From NCBI GenBank assembly GCA_030770425.1, contig JASJFT010000103.1:96495-160494 (forward strand): a DNA stretch of 64,000 nt. Direction: 5' to 3'. Below are positions 45,361 to 56,997 of the stretch, in pieces; the stretch's first letter is position 1; every line of letters begins with the position of its first letter. Below the pieces are notes generated by a model, which had not been told where the DNA came from, did not search any database, and was given only the letters and a program-made list of their open reading frames with translations. This DNA comes from Darksidea phi (lineage: Eukaryota > Ascomycota > Dothideomycetes > Pleosporales > Lentitheciaceae). The translations under genes were made by a program, and so were the position numbers.

Positions 45361-46416
45361 AGTGTATGGAGCTCCTCGAGCTTTGTTGCCGCTATATCCT
45401 GGGTATATTGATGCTACAAAGAAATATGCCAGACGGAAAGAAAATAATGCGAAGAACCATAAAAGATTGACACTAAATGACTGTCGGCGCAGCTTCTGTT
45501 TGTCTTAAGCTAGAGCTCTGAAGGCTTCCGTCGGCATCCAGACGCGGGCGGAAACGTTCCGTGCCCCGGCTTTTCCCCCACATTCCGTCAGGTCGCGGAA
45601 TTGCCTCGGATAAGGATGAGAGAGCAACTATCTACACCATAAATGTCGACGTAAAAATAGCCCAACCAGGACTTCTATCTGAGTCGTGACGATTGGGTGG
45701 CCCACAGGTGCGCCCCGAGTACCAACTCAAACTACTTGAAGGAGAGACTATAACCCGGCTCATCCAAAGCTTGGGACTTTGCAAGATCGCAAGGGTGGTT
45801 CCGGGAAGACAATTGCTGGCTTGATCCGAGCATTGAGCGGACTACCTCGCTCTTCTGCGAAGCATCCGCTACTCTCAAGTTTGTACATATGCACCGTTGA
45901 TTGTTCGCTCGTTAAGTCCCTTGAACAACGTTACAACGACACCGCCACTCCTCAGTCTTTACGGGTTGGCCCCGTCGAGAGCTTAGGACTCTGACATTTC
46001 GTTCCCTTTGCCTGTTAGAATGCCGGATATGTGAAAGATATCGACAAAAGTAATCACTAATGCCGATTCTTGGGTATTAGATATATATACTAACAATACG
46101 TCTAAATTTCTTCACGTCTGGCGTCACTCTAGATACGATGCACACCATTATATGTCCATTCCGTCACTGCGCGCGACGAGCAAAGGCAACAAAGTCAATT
46201 ATGCACCCGAGAAAATTCGGTTTGTATTCGAAATGACCCATGGTGAACGCTAATTAGCAATGTGTTTGTGGAATCATAGGTTCTTAAGATACTAGAGCTC
46301 AATAGCAATATACATGAAATGAGACCAATGCGCCATAACCAATGTCCTGCATCTCTACCATACGTATATACAATACACTGTAAGTTCCACCCGTCATCCA
46401 CTCTCTCCCAATCCGT
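45361..46416. other. Intergenic region, SCOT promoter to PL7 3' flank
   Basis: About 1.06 kb. One 71-codon plus-strand frame (45779-45994) contains RKGGSGKTIAGLIRAL, which resembles a P-loop but lacks the first Gly of Walker A. It is not called as a gene. The stretch 46060-46130 is AT-rich. Confidence 0.5.
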
Positions 46417-47196
46417 CTACGAGTGCTGCACGTCAATGCTGAAAAACTCCACCTCACTTGGGCTATCACCCTGGTTGTAGTTACCCACCTTAAAGTAACT
46501 AGGCGGGCTTTGAAGTTGCCCTGTACTCATCGTTCGCATCTCGCCGCCATTGATTCCAACGCTCAACGTGCCCTTCTCGTACCTCAACTCATACTCGAAC
46601 TGCTCCCCAATAGTAACACTGCTAATCTCCGTCATCTTCAAGCTGCTTTTGTTGGGGATCTGGGAGACGCCGATGGTGAGTGTACCGCTTTTATTGATGA
46701 AGAGTTCTGCAACTGGCTTCTTCGAGACACTATCGTCAACTTTGACTTGGCCGATAACGGTGCCATACTTGCTATCGTCGGCGGTCTTCACGGTGAGGCT
46801 AGCTTTGAGGCGATTGATGGAGCCGCGAGATTCCCACGATGACGGATTTGATTCCCGGAGTTCGGTGCGGCAGTGTTTGCTATTCGGCGTTGTAACGCAT
46901 CCAGAACTATCCGACGAGCCAGGCACTTTCATGATGAGCGAGCCGGAGTCAGAAGTGTAGAAATAGTCCTTGTTTTGATAGCCCTGGCAGCCTTTCAACT
47001 TGGACGCGGAGACTTGGTCGACTTTGCCTTGGCTTCCAGTAGGTAGTTGCAGGCTGAATATTCCGAGGTCGAAATTCCCACCTGGTGCGCACGATGGATC
47101 TAGAGCTCGTGGGAAAAGGTTGGGGGTCGTTGGGGCTGGCATGGCGGCGACAATGCCGAGGAGCAGTAATAAAATTGATGGAATCGAGCGAGCCAT
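46417..47196 (-). CDS. Secreted polysaccharide lyase family 7 (alginate-lyase-like)
   Basis: Intronless, 259 residues. Signal peptide MARSIPSILLLLLGIVAAMP ends near residue 18-20; the start at 47196 is chosen for it, although the frame runs on upstream. The PL7 jelly-roll (PF08787-like) motifs are RTELRE (R110-E115), GQVKV (Gln150-Val151-Lys152) and YFKVGNYNQ (Tyr234-Gln242). Family members cleave uronic-acid polymers by beta-elimination using Arg, Gln, His and Tyr. Here the His of the usual QIH/QVH reads Lys152, which questions normal activity. Four Cys (36, 70, 100, 109) could form two disulfides. A TATA-like ATATATCTATCTATATAC lies about 100 bp upstream of the start. The true substrate is unknown; fungal members may act on glucuronans or other polyuronates. 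Confidence 0.87.
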   Translation of the reverse strand: MARSIPSILLLLLGIVAAMPAPTTPNLFPRALDPSCAPGGNFDLGIFSLQLPTGSQGKVDQVSASKLKGCQGYQNKDYFYTSDSGSLIMKVPGSSDSSGCVTTPNSKHCRTELRESNPSSWESRGSINRLKASLTVKTADDSKYGTVIGQVKVDDSVSKKPVAELFINKSGTLTIGVSQIPNKSSLKMTEISSVTIGEQFEYELRYEKGTLSVGINGGEMRTMSTGQLQSPPSYFKVGNYNQGDSPSEVEFFSIDVQHS

Positions 47197-48629
47197 GGCG
47201 CTTGCTTGGGTTGGTAAATGTAGATAAACTTGAGAGTGAAAGGAAGCTTTGTGATGTTTGATGTGAAGGTGATGATTGGGATCGTACAGTGAGGACGGAG
47301 TATATAGATAGATATATGCCAGCACATCGTGATGTCGATGCGCTGTAGACGTAACCATGGAAAAAGAACTATTTCGAACATAGTTCCGGCACATGCATAG
47401 CCTAATTGACATTACTGAGCGAGTTGAAACGCCAGCATCTACAAAGCCAATTACCGTAGCTAAATCCTCCGGCGATGCGGATTGGTGCATAAACTCGCCA
47501 AAGCCACTATAGGCAGTCAATTGAGCCTAGAGATGTCCTGAGGTCGAATACCGTGGTTGAGTAAGCATCTCGAAAGTCCGCTCCGAGGATATTTCAACCA
47601 CAACCGTCGAGACGCCGTCTTAGGCACCCAAGTCCGTTCCTATCGGTGCACAAATAGAGTTACAATGTTTCGAGAGGAGACAGGGTTGTCTTTAGGGGAA
47701 TCGACAGCGTTGCGGCATTAAGCTATTCGATGTGTTTCCTGGATCGCCATCATGAGGCATCTGTGAGAGAACAACGGAATGGGTCTATACTGTTGTGTAA
47801 GTCTAGAAATGCAATCAATGTGATGAAAGTGATTATCACCTGTTTAGATGGAATTGGGGTACCCACCCTAAATGTTGTTACATAGAAGATGGCAGTAGAG
47901 GAAACGCTAGTCCCACAGGGGTACCAAAGCTATCGGAACCCGGGAAGTTTATACGCCGGACGGATACGTAAAACACCAGCGCAGTAAGGCGTCGGCTCGA
48001 CTGGCGGTTCTGAAGGATAGCAACCACATAGAATAACTATTTCCGAGATTCCGAGGGATCGTTCTCCCACCCAGTCAAGTCGAGCATGTCCGCGAGAGAG
48101 TTGCAAAGCCTGGTCGCACTTTTCCGATCCCGACAAAAGGCGTGCGTGGTTAACTGCAACCGAAGAGCTGAAAAGCTTTGTGTTGCCCTTCAGGATAGTC
48201 TGGTTTCAATAACGAATAGCGTCTTGTGCGTCTCTCATCCGGCTGTGGGTAGGTGGCTGGATGGGATAGACAATACACGAAAGAGGAAGAAGATCGCGGA
48301 GAGACCACCGATTGGCACGTATGTGTCTGTCATCAGAACGAAGAAACGTGAAATGCGCGTCGTAGGGCGGGCTGCATGAGCGTGCCGGAGGCGTACACTC
48401 GGGAACCATCATCCTCATGGCTAGCGGTAGAGCTTTCCCGTCCTTGCTCGGCCATGTAAGGGACGTATCGAATAGTTTCCAAAGCTAAGCAGAGATACAA
48501 TAACCCCAGCGATTGTCCCTCCACACCTCCGTATACTAAACATTCCTAGATCAAATTATTCATCACGAGTTCTATGCCGCAAAAGACGATGAAGGCGCAC
48601 CAATGACAACCTACTGACACTACATCAGA
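47197..48629. other. Intergenic region, PL7 promoter to ADH pseudogene
   Basis: 1.4 kb with short open frames only. No mobile-element ends are recognised. Confidence 0.55.
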
Positions 48630-49435
48630 TACGACAATCGCGACAATAAGCTCCATCTTAATGAAATCCCTATCCCAGAACCTGCGAACACGAAATCCTT
48701 GTCAGAATCGTATGCGCCTCACTCTGCCGCTCCGATGTAATGTTGTTCGAGCCAAATGATCAAGATTTGACACTAGGACAGATTCCCATTACTATTGCCC
48801 ATGAAACATCTGGCACCGTTGTTTCCACGGGCTCTGGAGAGGGGCCAGCAAGTCCAAGGAGGGTGACAATCTCGGGTTCTTGTGTGCAGGAGATTGCTGC
48901 TTTGACTGCACTCAGTGTCGGACTGTCCACAACTCTTGGTGTGCGACGGGCAGCACGAAGATGCAGGCTTTACCTTGGACGGTTACTTCCAGGAATATGC
49001 CGTTGTTGATGCGAGAGCTGCCATGGTCCTGCCCAAGGACGCAGAACAGGCGTTCGAGCAGGCAAGGAACTGCGGTGCGGATCACACATTCAATTCTAAA
49101 GACGAAGGTCTCTGAGATCACCGGAGGTGGGGTTAACACTACCGTAACTTCACAGCGTCTAAGAGGCTATACGACGATTGCCCGACTATCATCAAGCCAG
49201 GGTTGGGTCTGCTGATGGTAGTGGGAATCCTACGCGAGTCGCTGCCGCTCAGACATTGCGGTTAACCTTTGCTGGAGGATGGGTAGCTTGCTACAACATG
49301 CGCCCTGTCATCGAGTTTAGCGCAAAGAACAACATTAAGCCGCATATGTCGACGCATCAGCTAGAGGACGTGCCGAAAATGATTGAACTGATGAACTCGC
49401 ATAAGGTGCAGGGGCGGATGGGCGTATTCGAATGA
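48630..49435 (+). pseudogene. Zinc-type alcohol dehydrogenase (MDR) pseudogene
   Basis: Fragments of one medium-chain zinc dehydrogenase follow in the correct order but in changing frames. YDNRDNKLHLNEIPIPEPAN (about 48632) is followed by a shift to EILVRIVCASLCRSD (catalytic-site Cys) and IPITIAHETSGTVV (the His-Glu pair). A second shift gives CFDCTQCRTVHNSWC, the complete four-Cys structural zinc loop. A third gives AGFTLDGYFQEYAVVDARAA. Most of the NAD-binding domain is then missing: LPKDAEQ runs straight into FEQARNCGADHTFNSKDE. After further shifts the C-terminal part ends KMIELMNSHKVQGRMGVFE at 49435. At least five disruptions make it non-functional. No large repeat flanks it. Confidence 0.85.
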
Positions 49436-49712
49436 GGGTTTGATGACCTGTATCAGAAGGTGCATCTTCACCTTCAATGTTCGCGTAAATATCTATCAAC
49501 TTATCGACTTGGTGATCTGTATCGTGTCCGCTACACTAGGAAGATGCACAATGATAAATTTAAATATGCACTTGATGTTGGATTCTTCGTCACATGACTG
49601 TGCGTGTTGCCGTGGCGACGACATTCGTCTTGCATGTAGCGCGACGTGAGCCCGGCGGCCTCAACATCACCACCGCGCCCAGATAGCCTTTAGGGTTATC
49701 CACACTTCCGCC

Positions 49713-52700
49713 ATGGGCTCCGACGACCTGATCGACTTCGAGATCATCGAAACACAAAAGGAAAACATACAATCGCTCCCCAGCGGCCGCTCGGCGAAAG
49801 CCCTCGCCCAGCTCTACACCCCGCCTCTATCGACAGCCGCCGGCAAGACACCCTCACCTTCACAGACACAGGATGCGCACAACGAGACGCGCCAGCAGTT
49901 CGAGAGGGAGCTGAAGGCCATTGACGACTGCGACGACCCTCTCGATGTCTATGACCGCTACGTAAAGTGGACGCTTGACGCGTATCCTTCCGCGCAAAAC
50001 ACGCCACAGTCGCAGCTCTGCCCGCTGCTTGAGCGCGCGACCAAGGCTTTCCAGGGAACGTCGCACTACAAGAACGACCCCCGCTACCTCAAGCTATGGC
50101 TACACTACATCCGCCTCTTCTCCGATGCGCCACGAGAGACTTTCGCATACCTTGCGCGACACAACATCGGCGATGGCCTGGCACTGTTCTACGAGGAGTT
50201 TGCTGCCTGGCTCGAGACGGCAGGGCGGTGGAGGCAGGCAGAGGAGGTGTACAACCTCGGCATCGACAAGGAAGCTCGTCCGGCAGAGCGTCTTATTCGC
50301 AAATACGGCGAGTTCCAACATCGGCTCGAAAGCCGATCGCATGAGCCGGCAGAGCCTACAAGCCCCGCTTTGCCCGCAGTCCGCCCTGCACTTGCCGCCA
50401 AGATCGACCCCTTCGCGCATGCCTTGGATTCGCCGGCGGATCCACAGGCCCAGAGTCGCGCTCGTGTTGGTGGAGGAATACAGAAGTCAAGCAAGCCGAA
50501 GCTTGCCATCTTCTCAGATACGGATGAACCACCAAAGCCCGGCTCCAGCGGCAGCATCAAGGGCTGGGACAGCATCGGCTCTCTCGGAGAACGGAAAAAG
50601 GAGAATACCACGGAGGCAAGGCCTTGGGTGGGCGAGACACTAAAGGTCGGCAAGAAGAACACTGGAGTCCAGAAGATGATGATTTTCAAAGACGAGGTGA
50701 GTTCATAACTCGGCATGAGCCCCATCAAGTATTTACGATCACAGGACTAATGGGTTGGCGTTTGCCTCTATGTAATTCAGACCGAAACAAATTCCAATTA
50801 CGAATGTTCAAAACCTCATCCACTACGTGAGATCCAGCAATCGCTCAATCCGAAGACCGGCAGACTCGAAGTAGTCTTTGTAGACTTACAGAAGGTGTAT
50901 CCAAACTGTGACGACCCGATGGCTGTCGAGTTCTCTTTCGAAGAGTTGCGCGCAAAACACCGTGGATGGATGGCCATGGACTGGGCAGTCATAAGACAGG
51001 GGGAGAAGAAAAGGGCCAACGAAGCAGCTGAAGCCTCTATGGCCAAACAGTCGAAACCGAAAGCAATAACTCTGGCTCCAAAGCTTCAGAAAGAGTCGCC
51101 AACACCCCAGACTGCGCCGCTCAAGGGAAGCATAGAAGATCAGCTAACATCGAATGATGAGAATACGCCTCCGGAGCCCAAAGAGCCGGCACCAAGAATT
51201 CAGACAATTCCGTTGAAAGGAAGCATGGAGGAGAAGCTAGTTTTGAACGACGAGAATTCGCCTCCTTCACAAGCAGAGGTAGAGAAGGCAAAGTCTGCGA
51301 AGAAAGCAAGGAGGGAAGAACGTGCCAACCGCACTAGGAAAATCAAGGTGATGGAAGTCAAAGAGATACGTGGTGAGACGCAAACGAGTGAGCGCTACAC
51401 CTACAACGCCCTCGCTTGGATCATAAGGCTGATATTAGTACAGTACAAACAAATCTAGACTCTCCAACTGGTCGCAAAATACGACGAAAGAAGAGCAGCA
51501 AAGAGGCGACAATGACCTTGCACACCAAGGAAGCCATGGATGAGATATACGGGATTTTCAATCAGCCATTGAAAGAGACTGCTACCGAAACAGCCACAGA
51601 GGTCGAAAGCGAGGATGAGATCAGTGATGATGACGACGATTATACTAGTGCTGGAGAGAGCACTGGTACTGGCCGTCTATCATGTGCTACTAGTGAATTT
51701 GGGGACGAGACTACGGTAGCCGACTTCACTTTAGGAACTACTGTAGGAGACAACGACGACGAAAGTGACGCTGAGTGTACCGACGCTAAGAGTGTTTCGG
51801 CGTGGTCTGAGTTTACCGAGAGCAAACATGTCCCGGAGGAGCATAGGCGCCATGATTCAGATGAAGCCGATGATTCCGATGCTGAGGCTTTTGAGGAAAT
51901 ACCTCACTCCGCGTCCAATGTTCAGGGACATCATGAGGACCTCGTGACACCAACCTCACCAGAGGGCCCACAGTCGCTACCAACGCGCTTTGTCCCCGTG
52001 CCACCGGAAGGCTACGATGTCCCGACTCGACCGTACCGCGATCCAGCTGTAGCCGCCAATAATCGCCTTCCATTCATGACACCTATTGTAGAGAAAACTG
52101 AGTCCTCTCTCGGCATTCCAACTGCTCACGCTCAAAAAGACTACTTCTCAGCAAAGACTCCGTCGCGTTCAAAGGGCGCTCCTGCCATTCTGGAGGACGA
52201 CGGGGAGCCTTGGAGCAGTCCTTTCCAGGATGTTCTCAAGAAAACTGCTGATGGGTCAGGTAAAGTAGCGAAGTTGGCCCTAAGAGAGGTCAAACCACTC
52301 AAAGAGACGGCCGCTGAGCTGAAGCCTGCAGTGTCAACAAAACCCGCTATCCTGAAAGATGCGAAACCGAAAGGACCCATTATTCAAGACGCCCAATGCA
52401 ATCCTGTCGATGAAGCAATCCGGGAAGTTATCCTTCGTGAGATCCAGCCGCCGTTATCTTCGTATGATGGGTACTTTGCCGACAATGAGAGCAATTTTAG
52501 CAAGAGCACTGAAATCCGCAAGTATACAAAGGCTGTAACGAAGACGAGCAGTCGCACTTCCAGTGACAAGGCAACCACGAACCTTTCTGTGCCACCCGTT
52601 CTCAAATTTAAAGGCTCAGACAGAATATATACCATCAAGCGAGAGCTGGGGAAGGGTGCGTTCGCTCCGGTGTACTTAATTGAAAGTGTCACCGCCAACG

Positions 52701-53650
52701 AGGAGGAACAGAACCAACCGCCGCAAATGGGCAAGGGTGACTTTGGCCTCAGGCGGCAGTTGCTGGAGGCACTCAAAATGGAGGACCCTCCATCACCATG
52801 GGAGTTCTACATCATGCGGCAAGCTAAGCGCCGCCTAGGCGTATCTCGCGCCGTAGACTCGATCGTCCATGCGTACGAGATGCACATGTTTAGGGACGAG
52901 TGCTACCTTATTGAAGAGTTCCGCGACCAAGGCACACTACTCGACCTAGTGAATATTGCTCGCGCAGAGAACGGCGTGATGGACGAGCAGCTGGCCATGT
53001 TTTTCACCATTGAGCTTTTTCGCACCGTCGAAGCGCTCCATAGCAAAGGCCTCATTCACGGCGATCTGAAGTCGGACAACATCCTTGTTCGCTTCAATAC
53101 TCTTTCGAAAGAGGACCACTGGGACTCTCAGTACAAGCGCGACGGACGAGACGGTTGGGCAGCAAAAGGGATCGCGCTTATCGACTTTGGTCGTGGTATA
53201 GATATGAAAGTTTTCACACCTTCCGTTCAATTTATCGCCGACTGGCCTACGACCGAAGCAGACTGCGCTGAGATGCGCGAGCTACGCCCTTGGACCTACC
53301 AAATCGACTATCACGGCCTCGCAGGCATTGTACACAATCTACTCTTCGGCAAGTACATCTCAACCACAGCAGAACGAGCAGCAACGCTTGGTGCTGGCGC
53401 GACCAAGACGTACCGCATCAAGGAAAGTCTGAAGAGGTACTGGCAAGTGGATATCTGGCAGGAGTGTTTTGATCTATTGTTGAATCCGTTGATGCACCTA
53501 GCCGGAGAGGAGGGAGAGAAAATGCCAGTATTAAGGGGGATGAAGGACGTGAGGGAGAAAATGGAAGTGTGGCTGGAGGGGAGCTGTGAGAAAGGGGTAG
53601 GGTTGAAGTCTCTGGTGAGGCGGATGGAAGAGGCGGTTAAGAAGAAGTGA
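49713..53650 (+). CDS. BUB1: Spindle checkpoint kinase BUB1
   Basis: Exons 49713-50696, 50781-51387 and 51459-53650 give 1260 residues. Kinetochore kinase of the mitotic checkpoint. Near the start a KEN box (QKENIQS) precedes the Bub1/Mad3 TPR-like domain: RQQFERELKAIDDCDDPLDV, then YLKLWLHYIRLFSD and FYEEFAAWLETAGRWRQAEE. Exon 2 carries the GLEBS/Bub3-binding-type stretch (YPNCDDPMAVEFSFEELRAK). The middle is acidic and disordered with two near-repeats, TAPLKGSIEDQL and TIPLKGSMEEKL. The kinase domain occupies about 920-1255, with GKGAFAPVY, ALKMEDPPSPWEFY (Lys and helix C), HGDLKSDNIL (near 1064) and DFGRGID (near 1105). All catalytic residues are present. Confidence 0.95.
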
Positions 53651-54119
53651 CGAGTATCCCTCATCTGAGCATTAATACGGCGTGACGGTTGGATGCATTG
53701 CAAGGTGTTAGTGGCGGTTACTATAAGCTTTTGGGTATTCGTAATGTCCATGTTTGCTCTCTCTCCTACCAAGGGTCCTCCATGGCGCTTGTGATCGTCG
53801 AGCTGTACAAGCATCCATGTAAGGTTAGTGGGGTTGTGCGACCTTATGTGGAATGTAAAGCTCGCACCGCCACCACGCCACGGTGAATTTGGCGGGGCAT
53901 CGGGTGGTCTGTGCCACAATACAACGGCAGCCTTGAGCTCCAGAGCTTCACCTCCGCACGCCTTGAGAGCAATTCTTTCCACGAACAAACTCCTCTGGCC
54001 CGATCTTTGGGGCTCTCGTCTAACCGCAAGCCCTGCGCCGCTCTATAAAGTTATAAACATTACCCCTCGCCGCCCTTCTCCGTCATAACACGGCTCGCAC
54101 CGCCTATCTACGACAAACA
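53651..54119. other. Intergenic region BUB1 to CSN3
   Basis: 469 bp holding the BUB1 3' flank and the CSN3 promoter. A CTATAAAG TATA-like element occurs about 75 bp upstream of the CSN3 start. Confidence 0.5.
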
Positions 54120-56119
54120 ATGGCCGCCGAACTCCTCAATATCCTCTTAAGCTTCCAGCCCGATGCCCCAGAGCTACAACAGCGCCGCGAATATGACAGA
54201 GCGGCCCGCGAATTCGTTTCGAATGTCAACAACATTACCCCTTCATACTACCTAAAGGGAGCCGATACCGCGCAGGATGTATTGAACGTAAGTAGCGATG
54301 GAATTCATAGGTGAATTTAGTTACTAACAGTCTGATCAGGTACTGGATCCCACCTCGAATAGCATTGCATACGCGGTCACACTCAGGATACGGATCATGG
54401 CGGCGATTGAACGGAAGAATACCGAGCAACTTCGGCCAGGAAACCCGATGTGGAATAAGTTAGTATTCTTTTTGGAGAGCTTCGACCCGGTGCAGATGCG
54501 GTATGCGGGCCCAGAGTGGAGGAAATTGATCGACTACGTTGAGCAGATTGCGCGGGCAATGGGCACAGTATGTTATGCAACGCTGAACACTGGAAATGCG
54601 GTCCTAGCCATGGAAATCTGCGACGCCGTGGCTAGGATCCCGTTTCACGTAGTTTGTCCCTAAGAACCCACCGACTGATATATAGCAGCCTGCACTAGCA
54701 ATAACGCCAATACGCTCAGCAATGATCCGCCTCGACCCATCAACAGGCACATTCACGTCGGTTCACCTTAATTTCATCCAGCTATGCATGGAGACCAGGT
54801 CCTATGCCGCCGCTGTACCTATTCTCGACAACTACATCCACAGTCTGCCTTCTGCTATCCCAGCGACTGCTCGAGACGGCCTAGAATACTCTGTACCCTG
54901 CGCAGACACTGCTACGAGTGGAGAATTCATCCACAGCAAGTCGGGTCATTCGGAGAAGGTTAGCGTGGTCGATGTTATGGAGTATTATGTGTTAGGAGCT
55001 ATGGCATATCTTGGTGTGCGGCAGTTCAAGCATGCTCACGAGTTGCTCGAGCATGTGCTGGTCACTCCGACGGCCAAAGTGGCGAATGGCTTGATGCTCG
55101 AAGCTTACAAGAAGTGGGTGCTTCTGAGTTGCTTAGTGAACAGATCGGTGAGTGGCACTCCTCCTTGTCTGGCTGTACACTCTATTCTCTAGGTGCTTCC
55201 AGCTGGCGATATTCTATCAAGTGTTTCCCTAGGCGCGATGCTACATCTGAGTAAGCACTGGGAGAAGTTAAATCTGACAGGATACAGTACAAGGCAGTAC
55301 CGCGCGCTGCCAACGGAAACGCGGTCAAGCAGATCCGTGCGGCTGCCAAAGCTTATGAGGCTCTTGCGGACGCTTTCTCACAGCTAAACAACCTTCCGAA
55401 ACTTAAAGCCCAGGTTGCCGCTGGCACAGACATCTGGACAGAGGTGAGTCATTCTCTGATGCACCTCGTGATACGCACTTCAGCCCGGCCGTTTCGGGTC
55501 CAGCCAGCAGCAATCGCAGAATTACCATGCTGCGGATAGACTAGTCGGAGCTGGAAGAGCCAACCCAATACCGCACATGGCAGGCATCTCGCATTTCAAA
55601 CACTGTATGGCGCTTACACAAGGGCAGGATGGCAATGCTGGATTAGTGGACGAGCTGGTGGAACACCAGTACAGGTCCTACGTTTCTCGGCTGTCACGGA
55701 CCTTTTCGGCCATCCCAGTTTCTAACATCGCCAGTAATGTGGGTGGTAATGCGGAAGAGCTGACTACATTTCTGGAAACGTTAATTCGGGACGGCTTTCT
55801 AAACGCCCGGATCGAACGGCACGACAGGCCAGAGGTAGGCGCCGTCTTGCGTTTCTACCTGGATCCTACCCAAGGACCATTGGCCAAGACGGAGAAGCAA
55901 CAGCAGCAAGCGCTGTTGAGGCAAACGGAACGTACGAACATACTGGCGGGGCAGGTCAAGGATGCGGATTACCGTTTGAGCATCACCAAGGAGTATGTAG
56001 AGTACGTCAAGCGCCAGAACAAGAAGGCGGCGGGTGCTGGCGGTAACGGTGCAGATCCGATGGATGTTTCATGGGACGACGGCGATGTCGATGAGGATAT
56101 CATGGGCGACTTGCGCTGA
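54120..56119 (+). CDS. CSN3: COP9 signalosome subunit 3
   Basis: PCI-type subunit of the deneddylase complex that controls cullin ligases, nuclear and cytosolic. Preferred exons: 54120-54287, 54340-54567, 54689-55147, 55288-55443 and 55628-56119, all phase 0, giving 500 residues. Conserved text includes ITPIRSAMIRLDPSTGTFTS, HLNFIQLCMETRSYAAAVPI, VMEYYVLGAMAYLGVRQFKH and the PCI part DGNAGLVDELVEHQYRSYVS. The C-terminal helix KTEKQQQQALLRQTERTNIL leads to an acidic tail (DGDVDEDIMGDLR). Exon choices at introns 3 and 4 are less certain. A 40-nt intron (55444-55483) would add 48 in-frame residues, and intron 3 contains extra donor and acceptor sites. I chose the models that align best with my memory of the family around WVLLSCLV...VPRAAN and DIWTE-DGNAGLV. 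Confidence 0.85.
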
Positions 56120-56997
56120 GCACGGGAAGGCGAGGCGTCTGCGTCGGAGCAAACGCACGAGGATTTCCAACGTGTGCGGACCTCGAGAGGCTCAGTGCTA
56201 TCTCAAGTGATGGGCACCGTCAGACGGGACATGACGCAATAACGGAAGTGCATGAAACGCGACGGGATGGGGTGGAGAGGCGCTCAGGGACAGGCCCGGG
56301 CAGGGCTGACGAAGAGTATATGGTAGACTATGGAATAGTGCTGACATGGAGCGTTGCGTGCCGTATATGTTTGCTTTGCTCTAGTTCGCCATGGCGAGGC
56401 CTGTGTAAAGACACGGCGGTGCTAGTGGTCCAAGGGGGAAGGGTGCTGCTCGTTTCGGACGGACCACGATTCATCTGCTTTGCTAGGGCAGAGTCAGGAG
56501 TCGCCCAGGGCGTAGAGGCAGTCCTTCCCCATTCCTCGCGCAGTGGTACTCGCCATACCAGGGGCCGCACTCAGCACGCAGGCCGACGCCGACTACACGC
56601 CACCACGTACTTTACGAAGTACACACTACCACCTACCTTCTTCTACCACCGTACACGCAGCCGCGCACTTGGCGGAACGCGCTCAGGGCTGTTTCGTGTC
56701 GGGCGTCAGGCTAGCGTCGCGACTCCTAGCCACCTCCCCCCCGTCCGGGAGTCCTAAACCAACTACCAACTAATTACCACGCTGCCCCTGGCCCCGTCTT
56801 TGCACACGCTCCTTGCCGGCGGGTGCGCGCATTCTCCACAGCGAACTCCCAAGGGCCTGCACGCCTGCACGCCAGCGGTACACAACAGCGTCGGTTTGGC
56901 AGCACAGCAGCACCCCCAAGGCGTCTGCACTGCTCCATCGCCGCCGTCCAGCGCGTTCCCGCACGGCCGCCATGCGGGAGCAGATGCATAAACGTGC
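56120..56997. other. Intergenic region and long 5' leader before MIT-domain gene
   Basis: 878 bp, GC- and C-rich. Frames are open on both strands because stops are rare in this composition, but none has family character. CACC/CCAC-rich text at 56570-56760 is typical of a fungal promoter and 5' UTR. Confidence 0.55.

Noticed and set aside
56248..56757. Plus-strand frame of 169 codons before the MIT gene
   Set aside because: Open by chance in stop-poor GC-rich leader DNA; no conserved features and competing antisense frames.
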